NCBI GenBank assembly: GCA_022605405.1
Contig: JABYQQ010000037.1
Location: forward strand, 1 to 64,000
Reading direction: 5' to 3'
From: Earliella scabrosa
Lineage: Eukaryota > Basidiomycota > Agaricomycetes > Polyporales > Polyporaceae
Length of the DNA: 64,000 nt
The notes beneath the pieces were generated by a model. It saw only the letters and a list, made by a program, of their open reading frames with translations, made no database searches and was not told where the DNA came from. Below, one piece after another: positions 30,609 to 43,224 of the stretch (position 1 is its first letter; each line of letters opens with the position of its first letter). The position numbers and the translations under genes are program-made.

Positions 30609-31429
30609 GTCTCTTACTGTATCTATCAATCGCTGTTCTGTGCAGTGTTCTTGTCCGGGATCACAGGCAACAACAGAGTGAGTGATGCAAAGCAAAGAGG
30701 ATCGCAAGCGCCGAAACCGCCTCCCCCGAGTTACACAGCCTGTGCTGCGGAGCCGCGCGTCACTGACGTTGCTCCGCCCCTTGCTCTCCCGCCGCGGAGA
30801 GCCGCCGTACATTTCTCCCCCACCGTGAACGACACAGCACAGAATGCATCGGTGTAGTCGTACAACTCCAAGGAATAGCTGACACCAGCGTGACACCAAT
30901 CGGTGCATTCCATCGACAACTACTCGAAGACAGTGCGTGGCTGATCCTCACTCACAACAACATCCCTATCCAACGACACGCTCTTCAGGACAGCACAACG
31001 TGCTATCCCCCTTGCTGAACCAACGCAAGCCGCTGATACCGCGCTAGTGTGGGCTCTATTTACCCATACTTGAGAAACCATACCAGGCACCAGAAGAACG
31101 GCGGTCTTTCGGCTCTTTTTCAAGAGAGACGGCGTGCAATCACGTTGCGCTGTTCGTCAGGCACTGGTGGATTGGAACGCACCCCAATTCAACCGCCAAA
31201 CCATCTAGGGCTGAGGAACAATGTCCGTGTGGATTTCCAAATTGACCCACGTCTATATCTAAGCCGCTTTGTTGTCACTCCGAATCGATCCCCAGCGTTT
31301 CGAACTTACCTGAACGCGTGCTCTCTGGTCTCCTCAGCCCCGACGAACAGAAAGTAAGTGCGGTGTCTACGAAATCTATGAAAGACAGCCACCGTTAACA
31401 TCCACAGCACCTCCTCAGCGCACTGGCCC
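30609..31429. other. Upstream region of F-box gene 1, with a probable 5' UTR intron
   Basis: TATATCTAA at about 31253 could be a TATA box. A good GTAAGT...CCACAG intron occupies 31354-31407. With transcription from about 31285, the ATG at 31430 would be the first in the spliced message. If transcription starts earlier, an open frame from 31049 would add an N-terminal extension in frame. Confidence 0.4.
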
Positions 31430-32624
31430 ATGGACGGACCCATCGGAAACAGCCCTACAACTACACACTCCGACGAACACATTCGGAGTAGCATGTATGT
31501 ATTCCGGAGCTGACACTCTACCTCTATAATTGACACCATCTTCCCACAGTCTCCGTCAAGATGTTGGTGAACTGATCACTGACCACATGGACATGCACCT
31601 CCTCGTACTCTGGGGGCAAGTCTGTCGGACAAGCCGAGCACAGATCTGTTCCTCCTTACAGCGCTCGCTTCGGACCATGCTGGAAAAGTTCCTACCCTCA
31701 ACGCGCGAGCTTCTCAGAATCATCACGGAATGCCACGCGCTCATTGGCGGGATGTTTGCACTCGCGTTTCTCCTACGCGACCAGCTGTACAACCTGTACA
31801 ACCTCGATATCTACGCCGACGACGTCCAATTCCAGATTCTCGTGGAGTACCTCATGTACTCGCCATTCATTGCCCCCCATCTTCACTTTAAAGGGACTTC
31901 CACATCGGGTCCAACTCGTCGCGCGCGCTCTCTCATCAGGCGCGAATCCATCTTCGCGACAGCCACGGGGAGACGTATTCGGGTCCGCGAATCTACCACG
32001 GTCAGCGCGTGCTCTCCTATCAGCCGCGCTTGGACTTCCGCACTCATGAATTTCGTGACCGAGACGTCCTTCGGCTGTGCGTATCCACGGCTTACGCTGA
32101 ACAGACGTGCTCTCGTGTCAGACATGTACGCAACAGTACTGTCATTCGAAGACGACCGCATCCGGCGCGCGCTCCAGTGCAAGGGGTTCAGCTTCCGTTC
32201 TCACCCCGCAGAATGGCCTGATTACGCTGCCCGTGTCTCCCCTTCGCACCCTCTCCCTGGCGTATTCCCCTGCTTCAAACACCTATTCCTGTGTCCCGAT
32301 CAGGGGCGCTACTTTGGCGATTCGGGTTCACTGGTAGCATACCTCGATCCCCTTCTCACCGACGCCCCCGCCGCATACCTGCGATCGCTTCCACCCTATG
32401 GTCCTATGGCTGTGTGGCGATTGTGGGTGGCCCAGTCTTGCGAGCAAGGCTGCGTAGTCAACGATCGCGTCCTGCCCGGCTACACGCTTACTTCGCCGCT
32501 CCTCATCACCAACGAGAACATCTTTCACGGCTCCTCCCCCTGTACAGGAACTCTTTCGGAACCTCGCGTCCTTTCTTCTGTCCCTATTCCTGTTCGCGGA
32601 CGCGGACGAGCGCTCACCATGTAG
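31430..32624 (+). CDS. F-box/nucleotidyltransferase-like protein 1 (degenerate NTase motif)
   Basis: Exons 31430-31494 and 31550-32624 give 379 aa. The N-terminal half has an F-box-like helix pair (LRQDVGELITDHMDMHLLVL then WGQVCRTSRAQICSSL). Next comes a segment parallel to the nucleotidyltransferase-like part of the downstream paralogue: ALIGGMFALAFLL then YNLDIYADD. Here the GS of the catalytic GS...DxD signature is GG and the first Asp is Asn, so catalysis is unlikely. The C-terminal half also parallels the paralogue (CKGFSFRSHPAEWPDY against TRRGFSIARDEWQSVY). I infer an SCF adaptor-like protein with a non-catalytic pocket; ligand unknown. Confidence 0.65.
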
Positions 32625-32937
32625 AGCGCGCGGCGAGTACCCCTGGAACGCGCGGAGAACAACATGAGAGCGCCGAATGGTGCTAGACACGTAGATACTA
32701 CATATGTACATACAGTTCGAGACGCCTCATCTGTGCGGAACCAGTTTTCGGGAGCGCACAACGATCGCGTTCACATCGATGGGAAACATTTGTCGTTAAG
32801 GTTTGAGTGACGTCTTCTCCGGCCGAAGCGTTCCAAGACACCGGCATGTGGCTAACCGAGCCTACCCTTAACTAATCAGACGCCAGGGCCAACAGTGTAA
32901 TACAAGCGACTGCCAGCTAACACACGTTGCGCTGGCC

Positions 32938-34078
32938 ATGGCTCACTCGAACTCGAACTCCTCCACTCCTTTCGCTCACTCGACCTCATCCTCGCGATCT
33001 TCTTCAGCGGCACCAGCTTGCTGGTCTTCAACGCCATCCCAGCAATCCCAGCAAGTCGGCATTCTTGATCTGAAGGGTCCAATCCTGTGCGTCTTTCCTA
33101 CTTTCGGGCTAGTACACTCCAATCCTCAACTAGTGCAATAGCGTACCCGAAGACATCCTCGTTTCCATCATTCGTTCTTCCGACACTCTCACTCTTCTCC
33201 GTTGGAGACATACCTGCCGAGCGTACTTCACCGTCGTCGCGACAGCACTAGAAGAGCGATACACAGCTAGCATCACACCGTTCTTTCCCGACATCACACG
33301 GTTCAACCAGATCATGCGACAACACGGTGCTATCATCTCCGGCTCCCTCGCATTACAGTTCTTTCTCAGCGAAGAAAAATGGGTCCCAGGAGACCTCGAT
33401 CTCTACGTTCCCGACACCCACTACCGCGCCTTCGTCCACACCCTCGCTCGAGAGCCTTCTTTCGCCTTACGCTTTCATCCCCGCCAGTCTGCTCCTGCGG
33501 CCATCATCGCCGCGCAAGTCGACATCGACATCGACCAGTTTGTTCTTCCCGTCGTAGATGACGATCCTGACATGGGCCCACCCTCGGGAGGTCCCGCGAT
33601 TCAGGGGATCAAGCAAGTCATCCGCTTTCGCACACCATCCGGGCGCAACGTCGACGTGGTGTGCAGCCCTCTCAGCGACGCACTCAGCGCCCTTCATGCC
33701 TTCTGGTCCACCCTCGTGAGGAACTTCATCACGCCAGACGCCTGTGGTTGTGCATTCCCTGCTGGAACGATGAATCGGAGGGGTTTTGTGAAGGGAGGAG
33801 CGTTGTCGGAGCGCGACATCAGCGCCATACTCAAGTACACTCGCCGCGGATTCAGCATTGCTCGGGATGAGTGGCAGTCCGTGTACGACGATCCCTCCGT
33901 ATGGGATACAGACTATTTTGGAGACGTTGACGCTGTGGTGGTGAGCTTTCGCAAACGAGTGGAGGACGCAGTGCCCTCACTGCCAGTGGAGCACACAAAA
34001 GGAGGTTGGCGGATTGTCAGGCCGTTCCCGCATGATGGGGTATGTCAATCTCTCCTTACAGAGAGATGTCGTTCTTGA
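32938..34078 (+). CDS. F-box/nucleotidyltransferase-like protein 2
   Basis: Exons 32938-33086 and 33142-34078 give 361 aa. A Ser-rich leader is followed by an F-box-like VPEDILVSIIRSSDTLTLLR, then WRHTCRAYFTVVATALEERY. A nucleotidyltransferase-type signature follows: GAIISGSLALQFFL ... WVPGDLDLYVP (GS, then DLD). Later parts include NVDVVCSPLSDALSALHAFW and NFITPDACGCAFP. It is a tandem paralogue of the gene just upstream and keeps the GS and DxD residues lost there. Enzyme activity is possible but unproven. An alternative final intron (34035-34086) would change only the last residues. Confidence 0.7.
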
Positions 34079-34970
34079 CAGCATCACTGCAGGGTTCCTG
34101 AATAATGCCGAGAGGTTACATCCAGGGAATCCATGGAGTGCAGAACGAAGGTTCATGATACGGGGTTTCAGATGCAACGTGCCGCAGAATGTACTAGGCC
34201 GCGCGATGTATTCAATCTACTCCTTCTCTGTCCTGACTTCCTCGCCCCAGAGATGAGCTACCCTTGCAGCCGAAGCTGCAGCGTCATCGCGCACTAGAAC
34301 TCTATGTGTAGTCGACACAGAACCCCGTCCAAAGACCCCGCTAACTCGCAGGTCCAGAAGCTTCCGAATAGCGCCTTCCCCAGACTCAGCCTGGGCACCG
34401 CGCCCCGCGCTCTAACCTTGGCGGAGAAGTCGACTCACAAGACACGAGGAGGAAAGAAGCCGCCCTCCCAAGCAGAGTCCCTGCGCACACGAGGTACGGA
34501 CTCCACAGAGAACGTTCAGTCTCGGACGACATCGTCCGCCTCCGCTGACAACCGGCTCGATCACGTCACCACCGCTCGCCGACGGCGCCAACTCCCTGTT
34601 TGGCGAGATGGCCCGCGCGCAGATCGCCACGCCAGCACAGCGACTCTAGCCGGTCCCTGACAGCGCCTATCGCCGAACTCACGTCCGCGCTCCCGCCTCC
34701 CGCCACCCTGGTCCTGCCCTCGTACATCTGCCACACCTACAACCGTCCCTCTGCTCCCTCTTCTCTCCCACTATCGCGTTCTTCTCTCGCGGTGCCTGAG
34801 AAAGCTGGGTACCTGACAGCCACGCGCGCGCACTCCTCTACTCCGGCCCCCCTTACATCCCCGCTTCGCGGCAGCACGTTCATCAGCCTCGCCGTCTCCC
34901 AAAAACGCGCTCGGCACGGCGCGAGTTTATTCTCGTTATTCCCCCCCCCGGACGCGCTCGGAACGTTCTC
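34079..34970. other. Interval without a recognised gene
   Basis: Open frames are present (for example 34304-34660) but show no recognisable family; upstream exons of the following gene could lie here. Confidence 0.35.
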
Positions 34971-36665
34971 ATGGAGACCTCGCAAGACATCGCGACCCAT
35001 GTGGAAGGCGAGAGAGTTGGACAGGGCGAACGCGTGAGTCCCTTTCTCGCTTCTTCATTCGCTTTCACCCCATCCCGCGTGTCTCCACTCCTTGTTTCCA
35101 CATTTCTGTTTACACGATCCACCTCCCCTTCCCATGCCCCTCTCGACGTGCCGTACGCAGGTTCTCGAAGCGTACTGTACATCGCCCGCCAACAGCCAGC
35201 GCCAGGGGAACGCAAACCGCACGACGTCCACCCGCACTGCGTACCCCGAGGACCAGTCATCCCCGCTCGTTCCCCAACACGCGCGCAGCATCTGCACAAG
35301 TCCCGAGAACACCGAGCACAGGTACGTCCGACGTGCGATCGTTCGCTCCGTACTTATTCACACTCCTCCCGACTCGCTCTCACCTCTAGCGATGCTAACG
35401 TGAACCACGAAGAGCACGTCGTCTCGAGACCCGTCGAGAAGATACCCACCTACTACGCGGACTTCATGAGAGGCAGAATGCGGCTCGAGGATGGCTGGTT
35501 GCGCCCAATGGGGCTCACGGAACTACCTCCCGCGAATGGTGCATCCAGTGCGTTATACCTTGTGTGCGCGACTCACCTAATGACACTAAGTATTGCGCTC
35601 TAGCACTCCCGTATCCAACTCAGACACCTTCCATCTTCGTCGCCGCCATCAACGACGATCTCGGACTCTCTCCATCTCCCGTCATCGTCCGCGAAGCACT
35701 GAATTTCTATCCCACTATAGCAACAACCTTACCCACAACGGACACAGACGCCGTGCTGTCAACAATCGCGCCGTCAGTCCTCGAACAGGAGAACGACATA
35801 CTCATCAACCTCGCGTCCTGCTGCGTAAGTCTGCAAACATGCCTACACGTTCGGGCTATCTCTACTCATCCATACTACGTCAGGCCTTCATCAACCTGCT
35901 CCGAAACTGTGAGCGTCAAGCGTTGACATCGGAGATATTCCACCTCACAAGCACATTCTCGCCATTTTCCTCCTGTAAGAGCCGCAGCCACCTCCCTCTT
36001 TCTGACACGCGAGAATACTCACGTCAAACTGTCTTCTGCCAGCCCCCGACGTGACATCTGTGCTGTCACGCCGGCTTCCTCCCCCGCTTAGATCTGTATC
36101 TTCCAAGACGCTCGCGCCTCTCGAGGCCTGGTTCGTCACACATCCAGCACCCTCGTCGTCCGCACCAGCACACCCCACTCGCGCGCTGGACACTCGATCG
36201 CTCGTCTTACCACACATCTGGCCCATCATCCCAAATCAAACGGTCTCTATTCCCGGCAGTAGTACGTCCTCAGCCATTGTTTTCGGTGTCAACAACAGTA
36301 CTAACTACAACGCCGAACATTGCAGCGGGCGACCTCCCAACACGCACGACGGACCCTACGCCATGCGCACACATCTGCGTAAGCGCGGCATGACTTCTGA
36401 CACCGTCAATACTGACTCGCGCTCCCGATCTGACAGACAGGGAAAGCAGACTGCGTGAACTACGACTCCTCCGCCTACGCCACCCGCGATAACACGCACA
36501 AAGTAGGTACACCCATCTCTGCTCCCCGGCCCCCGTACCTTGTCAAGACTGACCTGCCGCGCTGTGCAGAAGTCCTTGGATCAGCTCGCGCACCTATGCG
36601 TTGAATGTCGCGACTTCGTCGAAAACTTCGTGAAGAACAACACACCGGGACTGTCGCACCACTGA
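34971..36665 (+). CDS. Unrecognised multi-exon protein
   Basis: I can chain at least eight exons in frame, from METSQDIATHVEGERV at 34971 to FVKNNTPGLSHH at 36663-36665. Each is bounded by GTAAGT/GTGCGT/GTACGT-type donors and AG acceptors. Recognisable pieces are EKIPTYYADFMRGRMRLEDG, SIFVAAINDDLGLSPSP, VLEQENDILINLASCC and LDQLAHLCVECRDFVENF. No known family comes to mind. The many short exons and the clean chain argue for a real gene. It lies between the F-box pair and a convergent unknown gene, inside the block bounded by the two reductase subunits. The start codon is the least certain part. Confidence 0.5.
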
Positions 36666-37151
36666 TTCGCCCGTGCATTTTCCTCGCTTGGTGTCCCCGT
36701 CTCACCATCCCACACTCCGCTCCCTGCGATCTTCTTGACAAATCTCTTGTAGCCTTGTTAAAAGCGCAGATCCTCCGGCGTGCCCTGCACCCCGCTCTTG
36801 CATGCCCATTCCATTCTTGACTGGCGAAACAGACCTCACAGTACACATGAGTTTCAGATCGCTGACTCGCACTGTACCTAGTGTAAACATGTCAGTTGCG
36901 ACTCCGACCCAGAAAGCTGATCCCAGTTCGTGCCGTTCATATATTCCATACGCGTGCACTCCTCGCTTACACATGGGAAAACATTCATACCAATATCGGA
37001 CTTCCCTGCGCCAGCTGACCCCGTCGACCACCGATCAACTCCAACTCCAATTTGCACCGCCAGCGATGCAAGCTCCACTCCATACTACAAATACACCTAG
37101 TCCATCAGCACGACATTCCTGGTCCAGTGACACGAACACGCTCACCCTGCC
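36666..37151. other. Convergent intergenic region
   Basis: This lies between the ends of two converging genes. Only short frames, nothing recognised. Confidence 0.4.
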
Positions 37152-38811
37152 TCACTTCCTGTACACCCGCCTGCCGCGAGTTCCCGGAGGTCCGCTGCGC
37201 GACGCAGCAACGCGCTGCTTCTGCGAGAGCACTTTCTTGCCTCGTCCAGCGCTCCTCGCTGAGGCGCCACCCACAGGTGCCGGGCCAGCAGCAGCAGCCT
37301 CATCCTCTGAGACCTCGAAGATCTCCGTCATGGACGAGTCAGCTGAGTCGCTTCCGCCATCGGCCCTCGTCTCCTCGGAACCGCGCACCAGAGCCGCCAG
37401 CTCCCTCTCTCCGTCTCCACCCGCCATATCAATCTCCATGCCCATCTCGGACTCGCTCTCGAGATCCGAGGCTTCCGACAGTCCAATCTCCTCCCTGGTG
37501 CGAGTCTCCACAGCACGCTGTGACGAAGGCGGAGGCTCCAGTGTTGACGTGGCGAGTATGCGACCGGCCGACGACGCAGCGACAGAAGGCTGAAACATCG
37601 ACGAGCTAGCGGGGAGGGTAGGCAATGGCGGTTCTGCCATCCCGCGCGACCCATTTCCCGCTGGCAACGGCCCGAGCGCTACAACGAGAACACTGTCAGT
37701 CTGTGCTCCGCCTATGCTTCGCTATTCCATCCCGCTTACCATCAATCACCTCTCCGTCCTCCAAAGCCGTCCTCGTCACATCGCCAGTGACTGCGCCATA
37801 CCTCGCGCCGACCAGCTTCGGTGAAGTACCCGTACCGACCGCCACACGCACCAAGTCGATCAGCAAGTATTGCGGATACCAGTCGTTGTCACCGATGATA
37901 TACTTCAGCGTGAAGGTGATCGCGACTCCATCGCCCTCTCTAACCTCGCCCGGAGTGCAAGATGTTATAGCTTTCAGACGTCCTCCTTCAACCGCGCGCA
38001 CAACCGGGCGATCAGGATTGGCACGGTACTTGCGTGACTTGTCTTCCGCCTGCCGGACCCACTCGTGAAGGTGCTCGGGAAAGGCCGGCTTAGGATCTCC
38101 CTGCGGGTGGCGCAGAAACATTGGTGTCTTCATCCAGAAGATGCTGTTCGCGTAGCCGCTGCCGCCCGACTGCCAAGACCGGCGGGGGAACTTCGGATGA
38201 GGTTTGAACCCTGGAATATCTTCTAAAAATTTCTCCATCACCTGCACAGAATCCATAAGTATCCAGCAGAGTATCCCGAGCTATCACATCCCACTCTCAC
38301 CGACTGCAACACATACAAATCACTGTCTGCATGCGTATCGAAGGCGTACGAGTAGTTGCACCGGTAGCTGGCGTACGGCACGCTGCAAACAAACAAGAAC
38401 ACTCAGTCACGCTTCCAAACACGCCGGAAATGTCACATACGCCTTACCGGCCGCCAAATTAGACGGAGGACCCTCCTTTCCCATCACCAAATTCCCCGTT
38501 TCATACTGATCCGCATCTGCGAAAATCGTGGCGTGACTGAGTACAGCAGGAACTGCGGTCCCTACTGTACACAACTAGCACACTGATAAACAACGTCACC
38601 GACCCAGATATGGAATCCTGTAACTCACTGTCCATTCTGTTCCACCTGTACGCTTGAATTCTACCAGCGGCGAATCGGACCCCAGAGAGTAAACAGCCGA
38701 AGAATAGGGAATATCAGTCGACCGAAACGAGCGAAACTTCCACATGCCCACTGCTTTCTTCACAGCAGCAACAGTGGCAAGAAGCTCGTTGTTAGCGGTC
38801 GCGGTGGCCAT
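37152..38811 (-). CDS. Unrecognised protein with acidic, Ser-rich tail
   Basis: Starts MATATANNELLATVAAVKKA at 38811 and ends TRGRRVYRK at 37152; about six exons, with small GT-AG introns near 38630, 38450, 38230 and 37690. The folded-looking N-terminal two thirds includes MWKFRSFRSTDIPYSSAVYS, VMEKFLEDIPGFKPHPKF and NDWYPQYLLIDLVRVAV. The C-terminal third is disordered and acidic (EASDLESESEMGMEIDM), then ends basic. No family recognised. It faces the preceding gene and backs onto the RNR large subunit across about 1.2 kb. Confidence 0.55.
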
Positions 38812-40015
38812 GATAGTTGTATGAGACCGGAGATGGTCGACAACGCTTTTAAGTCCCGCTAAGAAGCGCGCTCACGAGACGCCCAGAGCGCCATCTCAGA
38901 CTGCGCGCTCCGTCTGCCTTGACTACTGGACTCACGTCTCCTCTCGACCCGCTCTCTCTCCGCCCCCGCCCCGCAGAACTCATGCGAAACCTCGGGCCTT
39001 GCTCGCGACTACTGAACCACCAACTCGGAATGCGAACCCACGCACAGTGCCTGCTGTCAGCCCAACCCCTACCCCAAAACACTGCCGCTCCGATCTCCGC
39101 GAAGCCGTTCATAAATCCTACAGGGACCGACCCCCAACTTGCCGACGCGAACGACCGCGGCAGAACCAGATATAGACAAGGTCTACCACGACAGACTCGC
39201 TTTTCCGTGGCTGTGTACCCCGTCTATACATACATCCCTACAAACACCCACGAAGACCACCACGTCCCTGTCGGAACTCCTCCACCGATGGATCGTCGCT
39301 CATCTCACGACCATGCGCGGTTCCGCCTGCCGAATTTCCAACTGTCGGCACAGAACGCGGATAACCGCCCACCAGACTTCCCGGCTTCGAGCAGCCGCCC
39401 TGCCCTGTCTACACGCGAATCCACGATCCGGTCCCTTTCCGGGTAACTCGTACAACCTGGAGAACCAAATCCATATAGAAGCAGTTCACGGAGGAGTCAA
39501 TCCAGCTACATACTCAGCCACCGAACCGGCCAGAAGCAACAGTTCCTGCCGGCATTTGACTGCGTAGACAAAGCACCGCCCAAACAGCGCAGTCAGAGAA
39601 GACTCGCTTCATTGGCAGTCCCGAACGCCACCGCAATCTCTCCCCTGAACCTGAACGCTGCCTCACCGCTGTCGCGTGTACGCCTCGTTGCAGCTCTGTT
39701 CTCTCCAGTCCTCCGTCAAACTCCACCCTCTCTCCTCCCCCACTCAACCACAGCCCGTGTCAATTTTTGCTCTATCTCTGAACAGGGCTGACACGTAGCT
39801 GCGATCACATCGGATATTGCGATAGATGGAGAGCCGGCATGACCAGAGCACAGACCTACAGTGGTTCCCAACCGCACCCTCTCTAACCGGCAGACACACG
39901 AAGCCGAACACCCCACGCCCCCTATAAGAGCGAGGACATAAATGAAGACGGTGACATGCACCCTCGCATCCTCATCCGGAAGCTGCATCCCCGAACGCTC
40001 ATCACTGCAAACACA
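38812..40015. other. Upstream region of the RNR large-subunit gene; TATA box near 39923
   Basis: CCCTATAAGAGC at about 39919-39930 is about 90 bp upstream of the ATG at 40016 and is the likely TATA element. The rest of this 1.2-kb interval has no recognised gene. Confidence 0.45.
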
Positions 40016-43000
40016 ATGTCGTTGCCTCCGACCCCCTTCGCGACGATTGTGAAACGCAGTAAGCCCATTTCCCTCGAGTCGCATCGCTAAACGTCTAACG
40101 AGCCCGCCTACGGGAGACGGGTACGTGTGCTCGTACAGCCTCCCGCGCGCCATCACCTTACAGATCGACATAGCTCTCTGCAACACTTCATACCGTCGAA
40201 GGTACACCGAACTCTCTCGCGACATAGCGCGCAGCTCACCACCACCTTACAGATGCGCAGATGTCTCGAGATAGTGAGTCGCAAACGGAGGGCACGTCCT
40301 CGCTCGTAGCTGACTGCTTCCAGCTGAGCTGGAATCTGGACACTTCCAAACTCGACCTAGACAGGTAAATCGTCCGGTCGTGGTTGCTGGCGATTCTTAC
40401 CCCCTCCGTCACAGCGTCGTTGCACGCATCCACGCCGGCTTACCCATTCAAGTAACTGCGGTTGAACTGCAGGTGCGTACAACATTCAGCCCCCAGGAAC
40501 CGTGCGCATGCTAACAGACTTCACCAGCTTCACGCCGCTGCCACCGCAGCCGGAATGAGCAGCTACCATCCCGATTACACCGTTTTGGCAGCACGGCTGT
40601 GTGTCGCGAACTTACATAAGGTCACCGACAAGTCGCTGACTCGCTGGGTGAACACGTACGGTATGCCACACTGTGTTCATATAACACGCTCCACGGCTCA
40701 CCGTAACGACGTTGTAGGCACCGCCGCACGACTCGACCCAGAGCTGGTGCGAGTGGTACAGGAAAACGGCTTCGCGCTGGAAAACGCCATCGTCCACACC
40801 CGCGATTTCGACATGCAATAGTGAGCAGGACAACTCCACAGTACAACCACAACCAGTCCTTAATCTCCCCCCTGCAGCTGCTCTATCCAATCTCTGATGC
40901 ACTCGTATCTCATTCGGGTGAGCGGAGAAGTGGTGGAGCGACCCCAATTCCTATACATGCGAGTGGCGATCGCGATCCATGCAGACAATATCCCCGCTGT
41001 GATTGCGACCTACGATGCGCTATCCCAGCAGCACTACACACACGCCTCCCCCGTTCTCTTCAACGCAGGCACCAAGAACAAGAATTTCGCGTCTTGCTTC
41101 CTCTACCAACCCAACACAGAGAAACCAGCTCCGTTGGACTTCCTGGGAACCGCTCACGACCTCGATCGTCTGTGGCTGAACGACGGCGGCATCGGCACAT
41201 CACTGTGTGGCATCCCCTGCAAGCGGTGAGTCACAAAACACTCAGCAAACCGCGGGAATCGCTGATCCACCTCAGAGAGTCTCCGCGAAAGCAACCCGGA
41301 GTCGTGCCACTCATGAAGGTGTACGACAGCCACGCGTCGTACTGTGTTCAAAGCCGAGACCGACGCCCTTCTGCTATTACCGCCTATCTCCCCATATGGC
41401 ACGGCGACGTGCTATCTTTCATTCAAACTCGCACAGCGCGCGCTCCGCAGGGAGAGAGACTCCGCCATGTCTTCCCTGCACTGTGGATCCCGAACGTGTT
41501 GTGAGTATTGGGATATCCGCATCCAGATTATGGCTCATCACAACACCCCATATTAAGCATGCAACGACTTCTGGCGGGCGAAGACTGGTATCTGTTTGAT
41601 CCCGCAGACACGCCCACCCTTATCGGCGCATACAGTACACAGTTCACCGACGCGTACAACGCCTACGTCGCCTCGGGAGTTTACATGGACAAAATTCCGG
41701 CTGCGCAACTGTGGGACTACATCTGCGACGCACAGACCGAGTCAGGGACCCCCTTCATCCTCTATCAAGACAATATTAACGGTAAGCGCGCCTCTCTCGA
41801 ACGAACAACTGCATTGGAAGAACACACAGCCAATCACTAACAACATCAACAGATCGCAACAATCAGCAGCATCTCGGGACTGTCGTATCGTCCAACCTGT
41901 GCACGGAAATCGTCCAGTACTCGGCAAAAGGGGAGACCGCAGTGTGTACGCTAGCCTCGATCGGGCTGCCAAAGTTCGTTCGGGGACGAGACACATTCGA
42001 CTTTGACGAACTGCACGCTGTCGTAAAACTCGCCGTGCGCAACACCGACCGTCTCCTCGACATCGGCATGTACCCCGACACAGCATGTTCATCTTCCAAC
42101 AACAACACACGGGCGATCGGACTTGGTGTACAAGGATTCGCAGATGTCTTAATGGCTCTCAAAATGCCCTACGATTCCACCGCCGCCCGAAGCTTCAACA
42201 TCGACCTCTTCGAGACGATCTATCACGCAGCTCTTGAAGCCAGCAGCGAACTCGCGAAAGAACACGGCCCATACCCTGCCTGGGTGGGTTCCCCTGCAGC
42301 TTCGGGCACGTTACACATGGACATGTGGCCCTCTAGAGTCGGTCGACGGTACGATTTTGGGTCAATTCGCGACGCCGTACGCGAACACGGCCTGCGCAAC
42401 TCCATGCTCACTGCACAAATGCCGACCGCTTCCACTGCCTACCTCCTCGGCAACTCGGCGAGCGTAGAGCCGTATCCCAGGTGCGAGCCGCATGACCCTT
42501 TCCCGTTCCAACCTGTTACTAATAACGTGCACAGTAATGTCGTCACTCATCAGGTCCTGAGCGGAGACTACACCGAACTCTGCCCTTGGCTCGTGCGCGA
42601 CTTGGATACCCGAGGCGTGTGGAACGACACCATGAGACTTGCGATCCTCAGCAACCAAGGTGAGTCACAAACGACGCCTTCCAAACAACACACCAACCTC
42701 TACACAGGTTCCATCCAGGACATCGACGGTGTCCCCGAGGACCTGAAATTGCTGTACCGCACCGCCTGGGAACTGGACCCCGTCGTCGTCATAGATATGG
42801 CAGGAGACCGAGCCCCATACATCGATCAAAGCCAGTCGATGTCGTTGGCCGTAGCGAACCCAAGCACCGCTGCTCTGGCACGTCTCCCTCCGGCTCCGTG
42901 ATATCGCAATGATACTGAACAATCACGTAGACTCGTCTACAGGTGCACGCCTGGGAATTAGGTCTGAAGACAGGACTGTATTACCTCCGCACCAAACCGC

Positions 43001-43224
43001 CTGCTCGCGCTCTTCCCTACGGAATCGAGCACATCGCCACGGCCACCAGCTCTACAACGGGCACTCCACCGCCTCTGGAACCTGCGGACTCCGAACCCGA
43101 GAACGGTCCGGAATACAAGGACGCTGCAATCAACACCCAGCCGGTCATGTTAACGCCAGCAGACGGAACGGAGAACACCGCAGCGAACGGGGTACCGGAC
43201 ACCTGCGATGCCTGCTCGGGATAG
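40016..43224 (+). CDS. Ribonucleoside-diphosphate reductase large subunit (R1), divergent paralogue
   Basis: Multi-exon gene from MSLPPTPFATIVKRS to PDTCDACSG. The N-terminal ATP-cone is only partly recognisable (LSWNLDTSKLDLD, ARIHAGLPIQVTAVEL). Barrel motifs are clear: YTVLAARLCVANLHK, THASPVLFNAGT, SCFLYQ (first redox Cys), NDGGIG, WHGDVLSF, ALWIPNV, SNLCTEI (Asn, Cys, Glu), CTLASIGLP (second redox Cys), MPTASTAYLLGN, GLKTGLYYLRT (radical-transfer Tyr pair) and a C-terminal CDAC shuttle pair. Regions around the allosteric loops differ from the usual eukaryotic enzyme: the segment after GGIG is shortened, and the usual GGNKRPGAF is RDRRPSAIT. Together with the R2 gene it would form a class Ia reductase supplying dNTPs, perhaps with altered allosteric control. 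Exact exon ends in the first 500 bp are uncertain. Confidence 0.9.

Noticed and set aside
27635..43224. RNR genes as an integrated giant-virus segment
   Set aside because: Both genes have many typical short fungal introns and no viral structural or replication genes were seen nearby.
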